Source of the DNA: Geoglobus sp.
Lineage (GTDB): Archaea; Halobacteriota; Archaeoglobi; Archaeoglobales; Archaeoglobaceae
NCBI GenBank assembly: GCA_027019885.1
Contig: JALUWC010000011.1
Span: forward strand, 1-19,762
Reading direction: 5' to 3'
Length of the DNA stretch: 19,762 nucleotides
This document shows, in pieces, positions 1 to 7,862 of the stretch (the stretch's first letter is position 1; every line of letters begins with the position of its first letter). The translations under genes and the position numbers were made by a program. The notes below the pieces were generated by a model that saw nothing but the letters and a program-made list of their open reading frames with translations, was not told where the DNA came from and did no database searches.

Positions 1-19
1 AGAAAGCTTTAAATTCCTG

Positions 20-233
20 TTAAGATTTTTCCGATGCTAGATTAGCTTTTTGGAGGTATTGGTACAGCTGGTCTATGGTTTTCTGCATTCCGGCCACTGT
101 CTGGTATTGTTGTGCTGTTATCAGCCTTTCGATCTAAAGTGGTGTGCTGGCATGGTCGTGGAAGTTGAACGGGAGCTTTGCCTGTCTCATGATTCTGCCC
201 TCACACATTCAGGTAAAGCGCAAAGGCTGACAT
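20..233 (-). pseudogene. Broken or recoded small ORF downstream of gltX
   Basis: On the minus strand, 58 bases after the gltX stop, a strong GAGGTGA site (240-246) sits six bases before an ATG at 233. That frame encodes only ten residues (MSAFALYLNV) and stops at 201-203. An overlapping frame from ATG 208 reads 24 residues (MCEGRIMRQAK... to ...HASTPL) to a TAG at 134-136. The same frame then stays open for 37 more codons (IERLITAQQYQ...) to a TAA at 20-22, in a helical, protein-like style. A single frameshift plus one stop-codon change would give one protein of about 70 residues. I do not recognise the family. It may be a decayed gene, two or three tiny ORFs, a sequencing error, or chance. 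The rest of 1-291 shows nothing else I can support. Confidence 0.3.
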
Positions 234-239
234 GGAATA

Positions 240-246
240 TCACCTC
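240..246 (-). promoter_or_regulatory. Strong Shine-Dalgarno without an intact gene
   Basis: Reads GAGGTGA on the minus strand, six bases before the ATG at 233. The quality and spacing match real internal operon genes in this window, which is the main reason to suspect a genuine or formerly genuine gene here. Confidence 0.4.
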
Positions 247-291
247 TGTCCCATCGATTTGCCAAAACCTCAATGGCCTTGGAGATCAGAG

Positions 292-1950
292 TTACGGGTG
301 GGTATAGATGGCCCTTACAGTCTCCTTTACCTCCTCCACCCTGCAGAAAGCGTACCTCTCGAACTGGACGATTTTTCCAGCAGCATTTCTCACGCTGCTC
401 TCTGCAATCCCTTCAACCTTCCCTTCTGGAGTCAGAACCTCGCACTTCAGTGCCTGCGACTCAGGCACCCAGTGGATGATGTTTCTGCCCTTCTTGGCTT
501 CAACAGCATCGCCAGCATAGATTGCCTTCCCATCCTCTTCCAGCTTTATGTTGCAGAATCCCTTCAGCCTTACCTCCTTTCCAGTGAAGATCTCGCAGTC
601 ATCTGCGGTTATGTAAATTACACTTTCACCTCTGAGTTTTCTCGTTCCGATGTCCCTTGATGGATGGAGTGGCAGATCAACATCCCTGCTTTCTGGCAAC
701 CCTTCAATCACAACTCTAACAGGATTCCAGACAAAGAAATACCTCTCGGCCTTCTCGTCAACAATCTTCCTGTTCTCCGCATACAGATTCTTCAGGCTCA
801 CACTCACATCATTTTCTCCAACTCCAAGCGTAAGAAAGAACCTCCTCAGGGCTTCCGGGTCAAATCCCCTTCTGCGAAACGCTCTGACTGTGGGCAATGC
901 GGGATCATCCCAGCCCGAGTAAACTCCATCATCTATCCTTTTTCTGATATCGCTCGTGGAGAGCTTTCCAAACTCGAGAATCTTTATCCTTCCCCACAGC
1001 CTGACCGCAGGATACTCCCAGCCGAAATATCGGTAGATGTACCTCTGCCTCTTCTCAGAATCGGCCAGATCTTTTCCCCGCAAAATATGAGTCACGCCGA
1101 GCACGTGATCCTCTATGGCAGACTCAAAATCGAGGGTGGGGTAAACCACATATCTGTCTCCAACAAGCGGATGGTCCGAGAAGATTATCCTGAACGCAAC
1201 CCAGTCCCTGACAGCAGGGTCTTTATGAGACATGTCCGTCTTTATCCTGAGCACCGCCTCACCCTCGCTGTAATCTCCATCAAGCATCTTTTCCCATTCC
1301 TCAAGGCTGTCCTCCACCTTTCTGTCCCTATGTGGGCATTGAGTGCCGGAGTCCTTGTATGTCCTGAATTCCTCCCTGCTGCACTTGCAGACATACGCAT
1401 GGTTCATTTCGATGAGCTTCCTGGCATAATCGTAGTACATGTCAATGCGCTTAGAGGCATATACAACCTGATCGGGAATTGCGTTCAACCATTCGCAGTC
1501 TTCCAGATACCATCCGTAGGCTTCAACCATCGGCCTCTTTGTTCTTGGATCGGTGTCATCAAATCTGAGAATGAACTTTCCGTCGTACATCCTCGCATAC
1601 TCGCTGTTCACGACTATTCCTCTCATTGAGCCAAGGGTTGGAGGGCCGTTGGGGTTTGGAGCAAATCTCATCACAACCTTTCCCCTTTCAGCGTTCGGCA
1701 GAGGTGGAAGCTGCTGACTCCTCTTTTCCTCTTTTTTTTCTTCAGAATACCTGTCAAACAGCTCCTCCTTTCTGGATTCATCCAGGCTCTCAAACTCCGC
1801 GATGATCTGTTTTATTCTCTCCAGAACCTCCCTGGCATTTTTTCTCAGCTCCGGATTTTCTGCAAGTACCTTTCCAATTACTGCCTTTTCGTTAGCTTTT
1901 CCGTACTTCCTGGCATTCAAAACCACGTACTTCCAGATTACCTCGTCCAT
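292..1950 (-). CDS. gltX: Glutamyl-tRNA synthetase, archaeal type
   Basis: Charges tRNA(Glu) with glutamate in the cytoplasm. In archaea with GatDE/GatCAB this enzyme can also supply Glu-tRNA(Gln); that is family knowledge, not visible here. The protein has 552 residues, usual for archaeal GluRS. A helical N-terminal extension (about 1-85) precedes the class I catalytic core. The HIGH-like signature is in the segment 98-110 and reads TLGS at 105-108, with LRFDDTDP following at 128-135. The KMSKS-equivalent region is FGKLSTSD at about 327-334. Cysteines 188, 190 and 205 lie in the insertion after the nucleotide-binding core. The C-terminus is the beta-barrel anticodon-binding region of the GlnRS-like subclass. 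The ATG at 1950 shares one base with the idsA stop (TGATG) and has GGGAG just upstream, so translation is probably coupled. It is the last gene of fni-idsA-gltX. Confidence 0.97.
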   Translation of the reverse strand: MDEVIWKYVVLNARKYGKANEKAVIGKVLAENPELRKNAREVLERIKQIIAEFESLDESRKEELFDRYSEEKKEEKRSQQLPPLPNAERGKVVMRFAPNPNGPPTLGSMRGIVVNSEYARMYDGKFILRFDDTDPRTKRPMVEAYGWYLEDCEWLNAIPDQVVYASKRIDMYYDYARKLIEMNHAYVCKCSREEFRTYKDSGTQCPHRDRKVEDSLEEWEKMLDGDYSEGEAVLRIKTDMSHKDPAVRDWVAFRIIFSDHPLVGDRYVVYPTLDFESAIEDHVLGVTHILRGKDLADSEKRQRYIYRYFGWEYPAVRLWGRIKILEFGKLSTSDIRKRIDDGVYSGWDDPALPTVRAFRRRGFDPEALRRFFLTLGVGENDVSVSLKNLYAENRKIVDEKAERYFFVWNPVRVVIEGLPESRDVDLPLHPSRDIGTRKLRGESVIYITADDCEIFTGKEVRLKGFCNIKLEEDGKAIYAGDAVEAKKGRNIIHWVPESQALKCEVLTPEGKVEGIAESSVRNAAGKIVQFERYAFCRVEEVKETVRAIYTHP

Positions 1951-2909
1951 CAGTACTCCCTCTTTATTAGATAATCAGCGAGCTCTCTGAGATGAGTTCT
2001 TGCCGGACTCTCTGGAAGTACGTCAAGCTGGGATTTTGCCAGTTCCACGTACTCTCTGGCTTTTTTCCTGGCATAATCAACAGCCCCACAGTCAAAGAGC
2101 TTCTTTATATCTCCCTCAAGCTCCTCTCTGCTTGCCCTCCCTTTTCCAAATGTCTCAAGCTCAATGCCCTGCTCAAACGCCTTTATGACTATCAGGGTCT
2201 TCTTGCCCTCGACTATGTCGCTCCCCCAGTCCTTGCCTATCTTGTCCTTTCCGGCTATGTCAAGGAGGTCGTCGTGAATCTGAAAGCCTATACCGGAGTA
2301 TATGCCGTAATTCCACAGAGCCCTCTCAATTTTTTCATCCTCCCCAAAGAGAATGGCTGGAATTGAAGCAGAGATGCCTATCAGTACTCCAGTTTTTTTT
2401 CTGACCATCTCTATATAATCCTCCTCGCTCACGTCATTTCTTTCCTCAAAGCTCATGTCCATATATTGCCCTTCGCATATCTCCACACACACTCTGGCGA
2501 GTTTGCCAATAGCTCTGACCACATTCACAGGTTCAGCCTCACTTTTTGCCAGAATGCCAAAAGCCTCAGCGTAAAGCGTGTCTCCTGCAAGAATTGCTGT
2601 TGGAATGCCATACAGCGTGTGGACAGTCTTGACACCTCTCCTCATCTCGTCCTCATCCATTATGTCGTCGTGAATTAACGTGAAGTTGTGGATCGTTTCG
2701 ATTGCTATTCCTGCGTAAATGGCTCTCCGGTAATCGTGGCCGAGGGCCTTTGCGGAGAGGAGGGCGATCACCGGTCTGAGTCTCTTCCCCCCTGCCATCA
2801 GGTAATGCCTTGCCGCTCTGTAAAGCCCTTCAGGCTCCCCGTAAGAAAGAAGTCTCTCAATCTCACTGTTCACGTAGCTGGCGAGTTCCTTTATTACTTC
2901 AGAAATCAT
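1950..2909 (-). CDS. idsA: Geranylgeranyl diphosphate synthase, short-chain trans-prenyltransferase
   Basis: Condenses IPP with allylic diphosphates to give the C20 (or C15/C20) precursor of archaeal ether lipids, in the cytosol. The protein has 319 residues from ATG 2909. I chose this start over an upstream in-frame codon at 2957 because AGGAGGAG lies five bases before it; the longer form would reach far into fni. The first aspartate-rich motif is DDIMD at 81-85, preceded by LIH. The second, HDDLLDIAG, lies in the C-terminal half and is followed by GKDWGSDIVEGKKT. Phe76, five residues before the first DDxxD, matches the position known to limit chain length to C20 in archaeal GGPP synthases. 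The start overlaps the fni stop by 11 bases and the stop overlaps the gltX start, so it is an internal operon gene. The product length is inferred. Confidence 0.95.
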   Translation of the reverse strand: MISEVIKELASYVNSEIERLLSYGEPEGLYRAARHYLMAGGKRLRPVIALLSAKALGHDYRRAIYAGIAIETIHNFTLIHDDIMDEDEMRRGVKTVHTLYGIPTAILAGDTLYAEAFGILAKSEAEPVNVVRAIGKLARVCVEICEGQYMDMSFEERNDVSEEDYIEMVRKKTGVLIGISASIPAILFGEDEKIERALWNYGIYSGIGFQIHDDLLDIAGKDKIGKDWGSDIVEGKKTLIVIKAFEQGIELETFGKGRASREELEGDIKKLFDCGAVDYARKKAREYVELAKSQLDVLPESPARTHLRELADYLIKREY

Positions 2910-3978
2910 GGAATCTCCTCCTGCTGAACTCAAAGAAGTTAATTTCCCTAAACTCAATCCATTCCCTCAGCAATCCTGAAATGAAAACATGAGTTCTGTG
3001 AAGATCGTAAACATGCTCACATCCTGTCAGAAACAGAACCTTTTTGATGCCCTCCACAAAATAGCCTATCCTCTTCTCAACTTCCTCAGGACTTTCAACA
3101 GCAGGTTTGAGAAATGGCAGAGCTGAGCTTGCAATTTTTGCTCCGAGAGCGATTGCCTTCGCTGCATCAATTCCGTTTCTTATCCCGCCTGTGGCGATAA
3201 CGGGCAGTATGTCGTGGCAGTCAACAATTGAGAAGGCTGTTGGAATTCCCCAGTCCCAGAAGTCCTGGGCCACATCCCTCATGACCCCCTCATCGACTCT
3301 GTAAACCTCAACTCCGCTCCAGCTTGTTCCGCCTTTTCCTCCAGCATCTATTGCCTTCACACCGGCCTCTCTAACTGTAAACGCAACCTCTCTTGAGATT
3401 CCCGCTCCTGTTTCCTTAACTATTACCGGAATCTTGAGCTCCGAGGCGACCTCCCTTATTGCCGAAAAACCACCCTCTGCACTTTTGTCTCCCTCAGGCT
3501 GAACTATCTCCTGAAGGAAATTGAGATGGATCGCCAGAGCATCTGCATCAATCATCTCAACTGCCTTTTCCGCATACTCTATTCCCCTTTCAATTATCTG
3601 TGGCAGACCAACATTTGCATATATGAATGCATTTGGCGCGTATTCTCTAACAACAGAAAATGTATCAGCAACGCTCTCATCCTCGATACCCGCTCTCTGA
3701 CTGCCGACACCCATCCCAATGCCGAAATTTTCAACGGCAATGGCAAGGTTCTTGTTTATATTGTATGTATCTGGATGCCCCCCGGTCATTGACGCTATGA
3801 GAAATGGAGCTTTCATTTTCTTCCCGAAAAGCTCAACCTCAAGATCGATATCACCATAATCAACCTCAGGCAGTGGATTGTGAACAAACATAACATCTTC
3901 AAATCCCGTGTAATTTGACTCAACTCTCTCATTCAAGCAGATGTTTATGTGGTCGAGCTTTCTTCTGGAAGTCGTCAT
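2899..3978 (-). CDS. fni: Type 2 isopentenyl-diphosphate delta-isomerase
   Basis: FMN- and NAD(P)H-dependent isomerase that interconverts IPP and DMAPP, priming isoprenoid synthesis in the cytosol. The protein has 359 residues from ATG 3978. Family marks in order: N-terminal RRKLDHINICL; ASMTGGH near residue 63 (FMN/substrate loop); GVGSQRAG; the HLNFLQE segment carrying the Mg-binding Gln-Glu pair; KETGAGIS; GGKGGTSWSG; and ATGGIRNG with ALGA in the C-terminal phosphate-binding part of the TIM barrel. An in-frame TTG six bases upstream is possible. ATG 3978 is preferred because the TTTTAAAA box is centred 26 bases before it and no Shine-Dalgarno is present, which fits a leaderless transcript. 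It is first in the operon with idsA and gltX, so IPP isomerisation and chain elongation are co-expressed. Confidence 0.96.
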   Translation of the reverse strand: MTTSRRKLDHINICLNERVESNYTGFEDVMFVHNPLPEVDYGDIDLEVELFGKKMKAPFLIASMTGGHPDTYNINKNLAIAVENFGIGMGVGSQRAGIEDESVADTFSVVREYAPNAFIYANVGLPQIIERGIEYAEKAVEMIDADALAIHLNFLQEIVQPEGDKSAEGGFSAIREVASELKIPVIVKETGAGISREVAFTVREAGVKAIDAGGKGGTSWSGVEVYRVDEGVMRDVAQDFWDWGIPTAFSIVDCHDILPVIATGGIRNGIDAAKAIALGAKIASSALPFLKPAVESPEEVEKRIGYFVEGIKKVLFLTGCEHVYDLHRTHVFISGLLREWIEFREINFFEFSRRRFHDF

Positions 3979-4000
3979 CGACAATGATTTGGCAGTGTGC

Positions 4001-4008
4001 TTTTAAAA
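4001..4008 (-). promoter_or_regulatory. TATA box of the fni-idsA-gltX operon
   Basis: TTTTAAAA on the minus strand, centred about 26 bases before the fni ATG. The spacing implies transcription starts at or next to the start codon (leaderless mRNA). Inferred from spacing only. Confidence 0.6.
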
Positions 4009-4078
4009 CATTTCTTTGATTCAGACTAATAACCAATGACATCCATCCCTGCAGAATCTCTGAATTTCCAAGTGAAAA

Positions 4079-4086
4079 TTTAAATA
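4079..4086 (+). promoter_or_regulatory. TATA box of sepF
   Basis: TTTAAATA, about 38 bases before the sepF ATG. A start about 26 bases downstream would fall at the AGGTGA site (4108-4113), giving a very short leader that still carries the ribosome binding site. It is divergent from the fni promoter; the 4009-4078 stretch between the two holds nothing I recognise. Confidence 0.55.
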
Positions 4087-4119
4087 GTGTTTATTCCAAT
4101 TCAATTCAGGTGAGTTGTC

Positions 4120-4488
4120 ATGAGTCTGATTGAGAAGCTCTTTGGAAAGCAGGAAAGAGTCAGGGTTGATGAGTACGAGGAACTCGATCTTAGTGAGTTT
4201 GAGGCTGAACTTGAGGGGGAGGGTGAGACCTATATAAAGGTTGCCGAGATAACAAGCCTGAACGAGATTCCTGAGGTGAGAAGGCAGGTTTACGATGGCA
4301 ACATCGTGATTGCAGATGTTGCATTTCTGAAACATGATAAGCTCACTTACGACAGAATTCTCAAGGATCTGAGACAGCTTGCAGAGGATGTTCACGGAGA
4401 CATTGTTGGCCTGGGTGAGGAGTACATAATCATCACACCAATGGGGGTAAAAATCGACAGAAACAAGATTAGAGGAACCAGGAGATGA
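4120..4488 (+). CDS. sepF: SepF-like FtsZ membrane anchor (DUF552 family)
   Basis: Archaeal SepF tethers FtsZ to the membrane at the division site; in euryarchaea without FtsA it is the main known anchor. The protein has 122 residues. The N-terminus (MSLIEKLFGKQ) can form a short amphipathic helix of the membrane-targeting type. An acidic linker (about 15-38) follows, and then the compact alpha/beta core (about 39-118), with ITSLNEIPEVRRQVYDGNIV, AFLKHDK, ILKDLRQLAEDVHGDIVGLG, YIIITP and MGVKI matching the DUF552 fold. A GGTGA site lies six bases before the ATG. The stop overlaps the ZPR1 start (ATGA), so the two are translationally coupled. FtsZ itself is not in the window. Archaeal SepF is usually reported as a dimer that does not polymerise, which is family knowledge. 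Confidence 0.88.
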   Translation: MSLIEKLFGKQERVRVDEYEELDLSEFEAELEGEGETYIKVAEITSLNEIPEVRRQVYDGNIVIADVAFLKHDKLTYDRILKDLRQLAEDVHGDIVGLGEEYIIITPMGVKIDRNKIRGTRR

Positions 4489-5078
4489 TCCCCTGCCCCG
4501 TTTGCGGGAAAGAACTTAATGTTGTTACGGCTTTGTACGATACGCCATATTTTGGAAAAATTCTCCTCACCTCAATAAACTGCCAGTGCGGGTTCAGGCA
4601 TTCTGACTCATTTTCAGCAGAGATAAAGGATCCTGTCAGGTTCAGACTGGAAATTAACAGCCAGACCCTCTTCTCAAAAGTGGTCAGATCCACATCTGGG
4701 ACAGTCAGAATACCGGAGCTTGGACTTACCATGGAGCCTGGACCGGCAAGTCAGGGCTTCATAACCAATGTCGAGGGGATTCTGATGAGATTTCAGGAGA
4801 TTGTAGAGATGGCGAAGAGATGGAATTCTGACAGTGATGAGGCCGTCAGGAAATGCGATCTCATTCTTGACAGGCTGAAAGGTGCAATGGAAGGCAGAGA
4901 AACCCTGACACTGATACTTGAGGACCCTTATGGCAACAGCACAATCATTGACGACAGAGTTTTCATGGAGAGGTTGAGCCAGAATGAGGCGAGAGATCTC
5001 AAAACCGGGATCACGGTGATAGACATAACTGGAGAGGATTATCTGAGAGATATTATAAACGGGGGAAGTCAGAATTAG
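4485..5078 (+). CDS. ZPR1-type zinc finger protein
   Basis: Archaeal single-unit relative of eukaryotic ZPR1, which binds translation factor EF1A in eukaryotes; the archaeal role is not established. The protein has 197 residues. The zinc finger is at the N-terminus: C4-x2-C7 and C33-x-C35, with GFRHSD directly after, the typical ZPR1 finger end. A beta-rich ZPR1 homology domain (about 45-175) follows, with TSGTVRIPELGLTMEPG, GFITNVEGIL and LILEDPYGNS, the last two being strong family signatures. The start overlaps the sepF stop by four bases. The gene ends 12 bases before a convergent membrane-protein gene. If the archaeal protein shares the EF1A-chaperone role, this operon would link division and translation; that is inference. 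Confidence 0.88.
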   Translation: MIPCPVCGKELNVVTALYDTPYFGKILLTSINCQCGFRHSDSFSAEIKDPVRFRLEINSQTLFSKVVRSTSGTVRIPELGLTMEPGPASQGFITNVEGILMRFQEIVEMAKRWNSDSDEAVRKCDLILDRLKGAMEGRETLTLILEDPYGNSTIIDDRVFMERLSQNEARDLKTGITVIDITGEDYLRDIINGGSQN

Positions 5079-5090
5079 CACTCTACCAAG

Positions 5091-5369
5091 CTACCTCTTT
5101 TCTGACGGTTTTGCGAGTCTGTAAAACAGCATGAAAACCTGACCGGCAAGAAGAATTAATGATGCGAACATTGAGAGGAGAAGGTAGACGGCACCCACCC
5201 AGCCAAGGGGGAGGTTCATCAGCTTTAACACCTCTATAACAGCAGCCAGAATGATGATTGTGAGTGACAGCAGGAGGAGAGGTAAAAGATCAAGCTTTTT
5301 TGAGAGGATAACGTTCAAAAAGCCAGAAAGGACTGTTGCAAAAAAGACATAGTCAACTATGTCAACCAT
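5091..5369 (-). CDS. Small three-helix membrane protein, unknown function
   Basis: A 92-residue hydrophobic protein I do not recognise. Three membrane segments are visible at about 4-22, 27-50 and 56-84, with a short basic tail (RLAKPSEKR). No catalytic residues, cysteines or signal peptide are apparent. ATG 5369 lies 27 bases downstream of the TTTAAATA box, so it is probably leaderless and monocistronic. It runs tail to tail with ZPR1 with only 12 bases between, and is divergent from mtnA. Hydrophobic composition and promoter spacing support it being real. Confidence 0.7.
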   Translation of the reverse strand: MVDIVDYVFFATVLSGFLNVILSKKLDLLPLLLLSLTIIILAAVIEVLKLMNLPLGWVGAVYLLLSMFASLILLAGQVFMLFYRLAKPSEKR

Positions 5370-5392
5370 GTTTAATTTAACTCTCTCCCAAA

Positions 5393-5400
5393 TATTTAAA
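5393..5400 (-). promoter_or_regulatory. TATA box of the small membrane protein gene
   Basis: TTTAAATA on the minus strand, centred 27 bases before ATG 5369, consistent with a leaderless transcript. Confidence 0.55.
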
Positions 5401-5423
5401 GATATTTATCATGACCAAGTAAA

Positions 5424-5434
5424 GCTTAATATAA
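5424..5434 (+). promoter_or_regulatory. TATA-like box of mtnA
   Basis: GCTTAATATAA, centred about 27 bases before the mtnA ATG at 5456. No Shine-Dalgarno lies before that ATG, so a leaderless start is likely. Confidence 0.5.
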
Positions 5435-5455
5435 CCCCTAACTTTTGATCCAGCA

Positions 5456-6490
5456 ATGAGAACGATATTCTGGGAGAATAATGCCGTAAAGCTCATAGAC
5501 CAGAGAAAGCTTCCTGACTCTTTTGAAATACTGACATGCAGAACTGTAAATGAGTTAGGAGAGGCGATAAGGACTCTCGCAATCAGAGGTGCCCCTGCCC
5601 TTGAGGCTGCCGGAGGGTATGGTGTAGCTCTCTCAGCATTTGAAAGAGATTTCTCGGACGAGAATGAGCTTAGAGAGCACATGAAGGGGAGAGCAGATTA
5701 CCTTGCATCAACAAGGCCAACCGCCGTGAATCTCTTTGTTGGCATTGAGAGGGTGATGAATTCAGCATTGAAAGGAAAGAGTGTTGAGGAAATCAGGGAG
5801 ATTGCCCTTAAAGAGGCTCAGAGAATTGCAGATGAGGATGTTGAGAGGAATATGAAAATGGGGGAAATTGGAGCAGAGCTTTTTGAGGATGGAGATTCTG
5901 TTCTGACGATCTGCAACACCGGCAGCCTTGCAACGGTTTACTGGGGAACTGCTCTGGGAGTTATAAGGAGCGCTGTGGAGAAGGGGATTGAGCTGAAGGT
6001 GTTTGCATGCGAAACAAGACCCCTCAATCAGGGATCAAGGCTGACAACATGGGAACTGATCCAAGATGGAATAGACGTAACGCTGATAATAGACAGCATG
6101 GCTGGAATAGTGATGCAGAGAGGGATGGTAAACAAGGTCATAGTTGGAGCTGACAGGATTGTGAGGGATGCTGTTTTCAACAAAATTGGCACGTACACTC
6201 TTTCAGTGCTTGCAAAGGCTCACGGCATACCATTCTACGTAGCAGCACCAAAAACAACATTTGACTGGGAAAAATTTAGCCAAGAGGTTGTAATTGAGGA
6301 AAGAAGCAGAGAGGAGCTAATCTACTGCCATACAAAGTGTGGAAAAACACTAATCGCCCCGAAAAACGTGAAGGTGTACAATCCAGCCTTTGACAGAACA
6401 CCCCTTGAGAATGTGGCGGCGGTAGTTACAGAGCATGGGCTAATATACCCGCCCTACAGCGAAAACGTTCCCAAAATTCTTGGCCTGTGA
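5456..6490 (+). CDS. mtnA: S-methyl-5-thioribose-1-phosphate isomerase, eIF2B-like fold
   Basis: Converts 5-methylthioribose-1-phosphate to methylthioribulose-1-phosphate in methionine salvage. The protein has 344 residues, normal for MtnA. The MtnA-specific N-terminus (RTIFWEN, LIDQRKLP) is present, followed by AIRGAPALEAAGGYG at about 42-56. The catalytic cysteine is C153 in TICNTGSLATVYWGTALG and the catalytic aspartate is D233 in VGADRI; both fit the Cys160/Asp240 pair of the bacterial enzyme. FNKIGTYTLSVLAKAHGIPFYVAAP follows the aspartate. The closest alternatives are ribose-1,5-bisphosphate isomerase and aIF2B subunits, which share the fold; the N-terminal signature favours MtnA. Its TGA stop touches the reverse-strand stop of purF with no base between. 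No other methionine-salvage gene is visible nearby. Confidence 0.9.
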   Translation: MRTIFWENNAVKLIDQRKLPDSFEILTCRTVNELGEAIRTLAIRGAPALEAAGGYGVALSAFERDFSDENELREHMKGRADYLASTRPTAVNLFVGIERVMNSALKGKSVEEIREIALKEAQRIADEDVERNMKMGEIGAELFEDGDSVLTICNTGSLATVYWGTALGVIRSAVEKGIELKVFACETRPLNQGSRLTTWELIQDGIDVTLIIDSMAGIVMQRGMVNKVIVGADRIVRDAVFNKIGTYTLSVLAKAHGIPFYVAAPKTTFDWEKFSQEVVIEERSREELIYCHTKCGKTLIAPKNVKVYNPAFDRTPLENVAAVVTEHGLIYPPYSENVPKILGL

Positions 6491-7861
6491 TCAGCATCTC
6501 GCACACTGCTGGGCCTCGCTGACATCAACAGGATATTCAGCGGTTAAACATGCAAGACACAGCTCCTTTCTCTTTTTCCCGACTGCCTCAATCAGGCCAT
6601 CAAGGCTCAGATAGGCGAGAGAGTCTGCGTTGATCTCATTTCTTATCTCCTCAACCGTCTTGCTTGAAGCTATAAGCTCCTCCCTCGTTGACATGTCAAT
6701 TCCAAAATAGCATGGAGAAATTATGGGTGGGCTCCCAACCCTGAAATGCACCTCCCTTGCTCCAGCATTTCTGACCATATCAACTATTTTTCTGCTTGTC
6801 GTGCCTCTAACAATGCTGTCATCAATCAACACAACTCTCCTGCCCTCCACATTTTTGCTGACCGCATTCATCTTTATCTTTACAGAGAGTTCCCTGACAT
6901 TCTGGGCAGGAAGGATGAAAGTCCTTCCGACGTATCTGTTCTTTATAAGGGCCTCAAGGTACTCTATCCCGGATTCCTTCGAAAAACCAATTGCGGAAGT
7001 TGTCCCGCTGTCAGGAACAGGAGAGACGATGTCAGCATCAACAGGAGATTCTCTTGCCAGTATTCTGCCTATCCTCTGCCTGACATCGTAAACACTCACA
7101 TCGTCAATGACCGAATCGGGGCGGGCAAAATAAATGTATTCAAAGACGCAGAAAGCACTCTTTTTGGATTCTTCAATCCTTATGAACTTTAGTTCACCAT
7201 CCTTCACAATCACAGCCTCTCCCGGCTCTACATCTCTCACAACCTCTGCCCCAACAGCATCCAAGGCACAGCTCTCACTTGCGATTATGTATCCAAAATC
7301 ACTTTCTCCGACAATAAGGGGCTTGAAACCATGAGGATCTCTGAATCCCACAAGCAGATCGTTGAATGCGAAAACAAGCGTATATGAACCACTTATCTGG
7401 CTTGAAAGATTGACTATTGCATTTATCGGATCATTCGACACCATCTCCTTAGCCATGAGCTTGGCAACAACCTCTGTGTCTGAATCAGAAACGAATATGG
7501 AACCCTCCTTTTCCAGAGACTCCCTCAGTGATGCATAATTAACAAGATTTCCGTTGTGGGCTATTGCCATGGCTCCCTGCTTTGTTTTAACAAGGAGTGG
7601 CTGTGCATTCTCGATTTTGCTCTCACCTGTTGTCGAGTATCTCACATGCCCAACTGCCATCTTTCCCTTCATTCCGTCAAGCTTTCTGGAGTCAAATATC
7701 TCGTTTACAAGACCCATGCCCTTGTGGATGTGAATGTAATCACCAAAAACAGATATACCGGCCGATTCCTGCCCTCGATGCTGAAGGGAGTAAAGAGAGA
7801 GAAAAGCTATTTTGGAGGTTAAGTCCTCGTTTTCTGAATAAACTCCGACAACACCACACAT
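6491..7861 (-). CDS. purF: Amidophosphoribosyltransferase
   Basis: First committed step of purine synthesis: PRPP plus glutamine to phosphoribosylamine. The protein has 456 residues. Cys2, directly after the initiator Met, is the N-terminal glutaminase nucleophile, so no propeptide is needed. The glutaminase domain covers about 2-235 (QHRGQESAG, GHVRYSTTG, AHNGNLVN, SDSDTE). The phosphoribosyltransferase domain carries the PRPP loop VVLIDDSIVRGTT (343-355). Cysteines 238, 384, 435 and 438 match the four 4Fe-4S ligands of the B. subtilis-type enzyme, so a cluster is likely. An extra CxxC (453, 456) ends the protein. The ATG at 7861 follows the L37e stop after one base (TGAGATG), implying coupling. 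The start is fixed by the need for MCGVVG. Confidence 0.97.
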   Translation of the reverse strand: MCGVVGVYSENEDLTSKIAFLSLYSLQHRGQESAGISVFGDYIHIHKGMGLVNEIFDSRKLDGMKGKMAVGHVRYSTTGESKIENAQPLLVKTKQGAMAIAHNGNLVNYASLRESLEKEGSIFVSDSDTEVVAKLMAKEMVSNDPINAIVNLSSQISGSYTLVFAFNDLLVGFRDPHGFKPLIVGESDFGYIIASESCALDAVGAEVVRDVEPGEAVIVKDGELKFIRIEESKKSAFCVFEYIYFARPDSVIDDVSVYDVRQRIGRILARESPVDADIVSPVPDSGTTSAIGFSKESGIEYLEALIKNRYVGRTFILPAQNVRELSVKIKMNAVSKNVEGRRVVLIDDSIVRGTTSRKIVDMVRNAGAREVHFRVGSPPIISPCYFGIDMSTREELIASSKTVEEIRNEINADSLAYLSLDGLIEAVGKKRKELCLACLTAEYPVDVSEAQQCARC

Positions 7862-7862
7862 C

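Noticed and set aside
20..208. In-frame TAG read as pyrrolysine
   Set aside because: No pyl genes or methylamine methyltransferase are visible, pyrrolysine is not established in Archaeoglobales, and the ORF is only about 60 codons. Decay or error is simpler.
664..1629. A 321-codon open frame on the plus strand
   Set aside because: It lies antisense inside gltX, has a scrambled, low-signature translation and no ribosome binding site; it is a shadow of the real gene.
2910..2957. Longer idsA start overlapping fni
   Set aside because: AGGAGGAG is five bases before the ATG at 2909, and the family N-terminus fits that shorter start.
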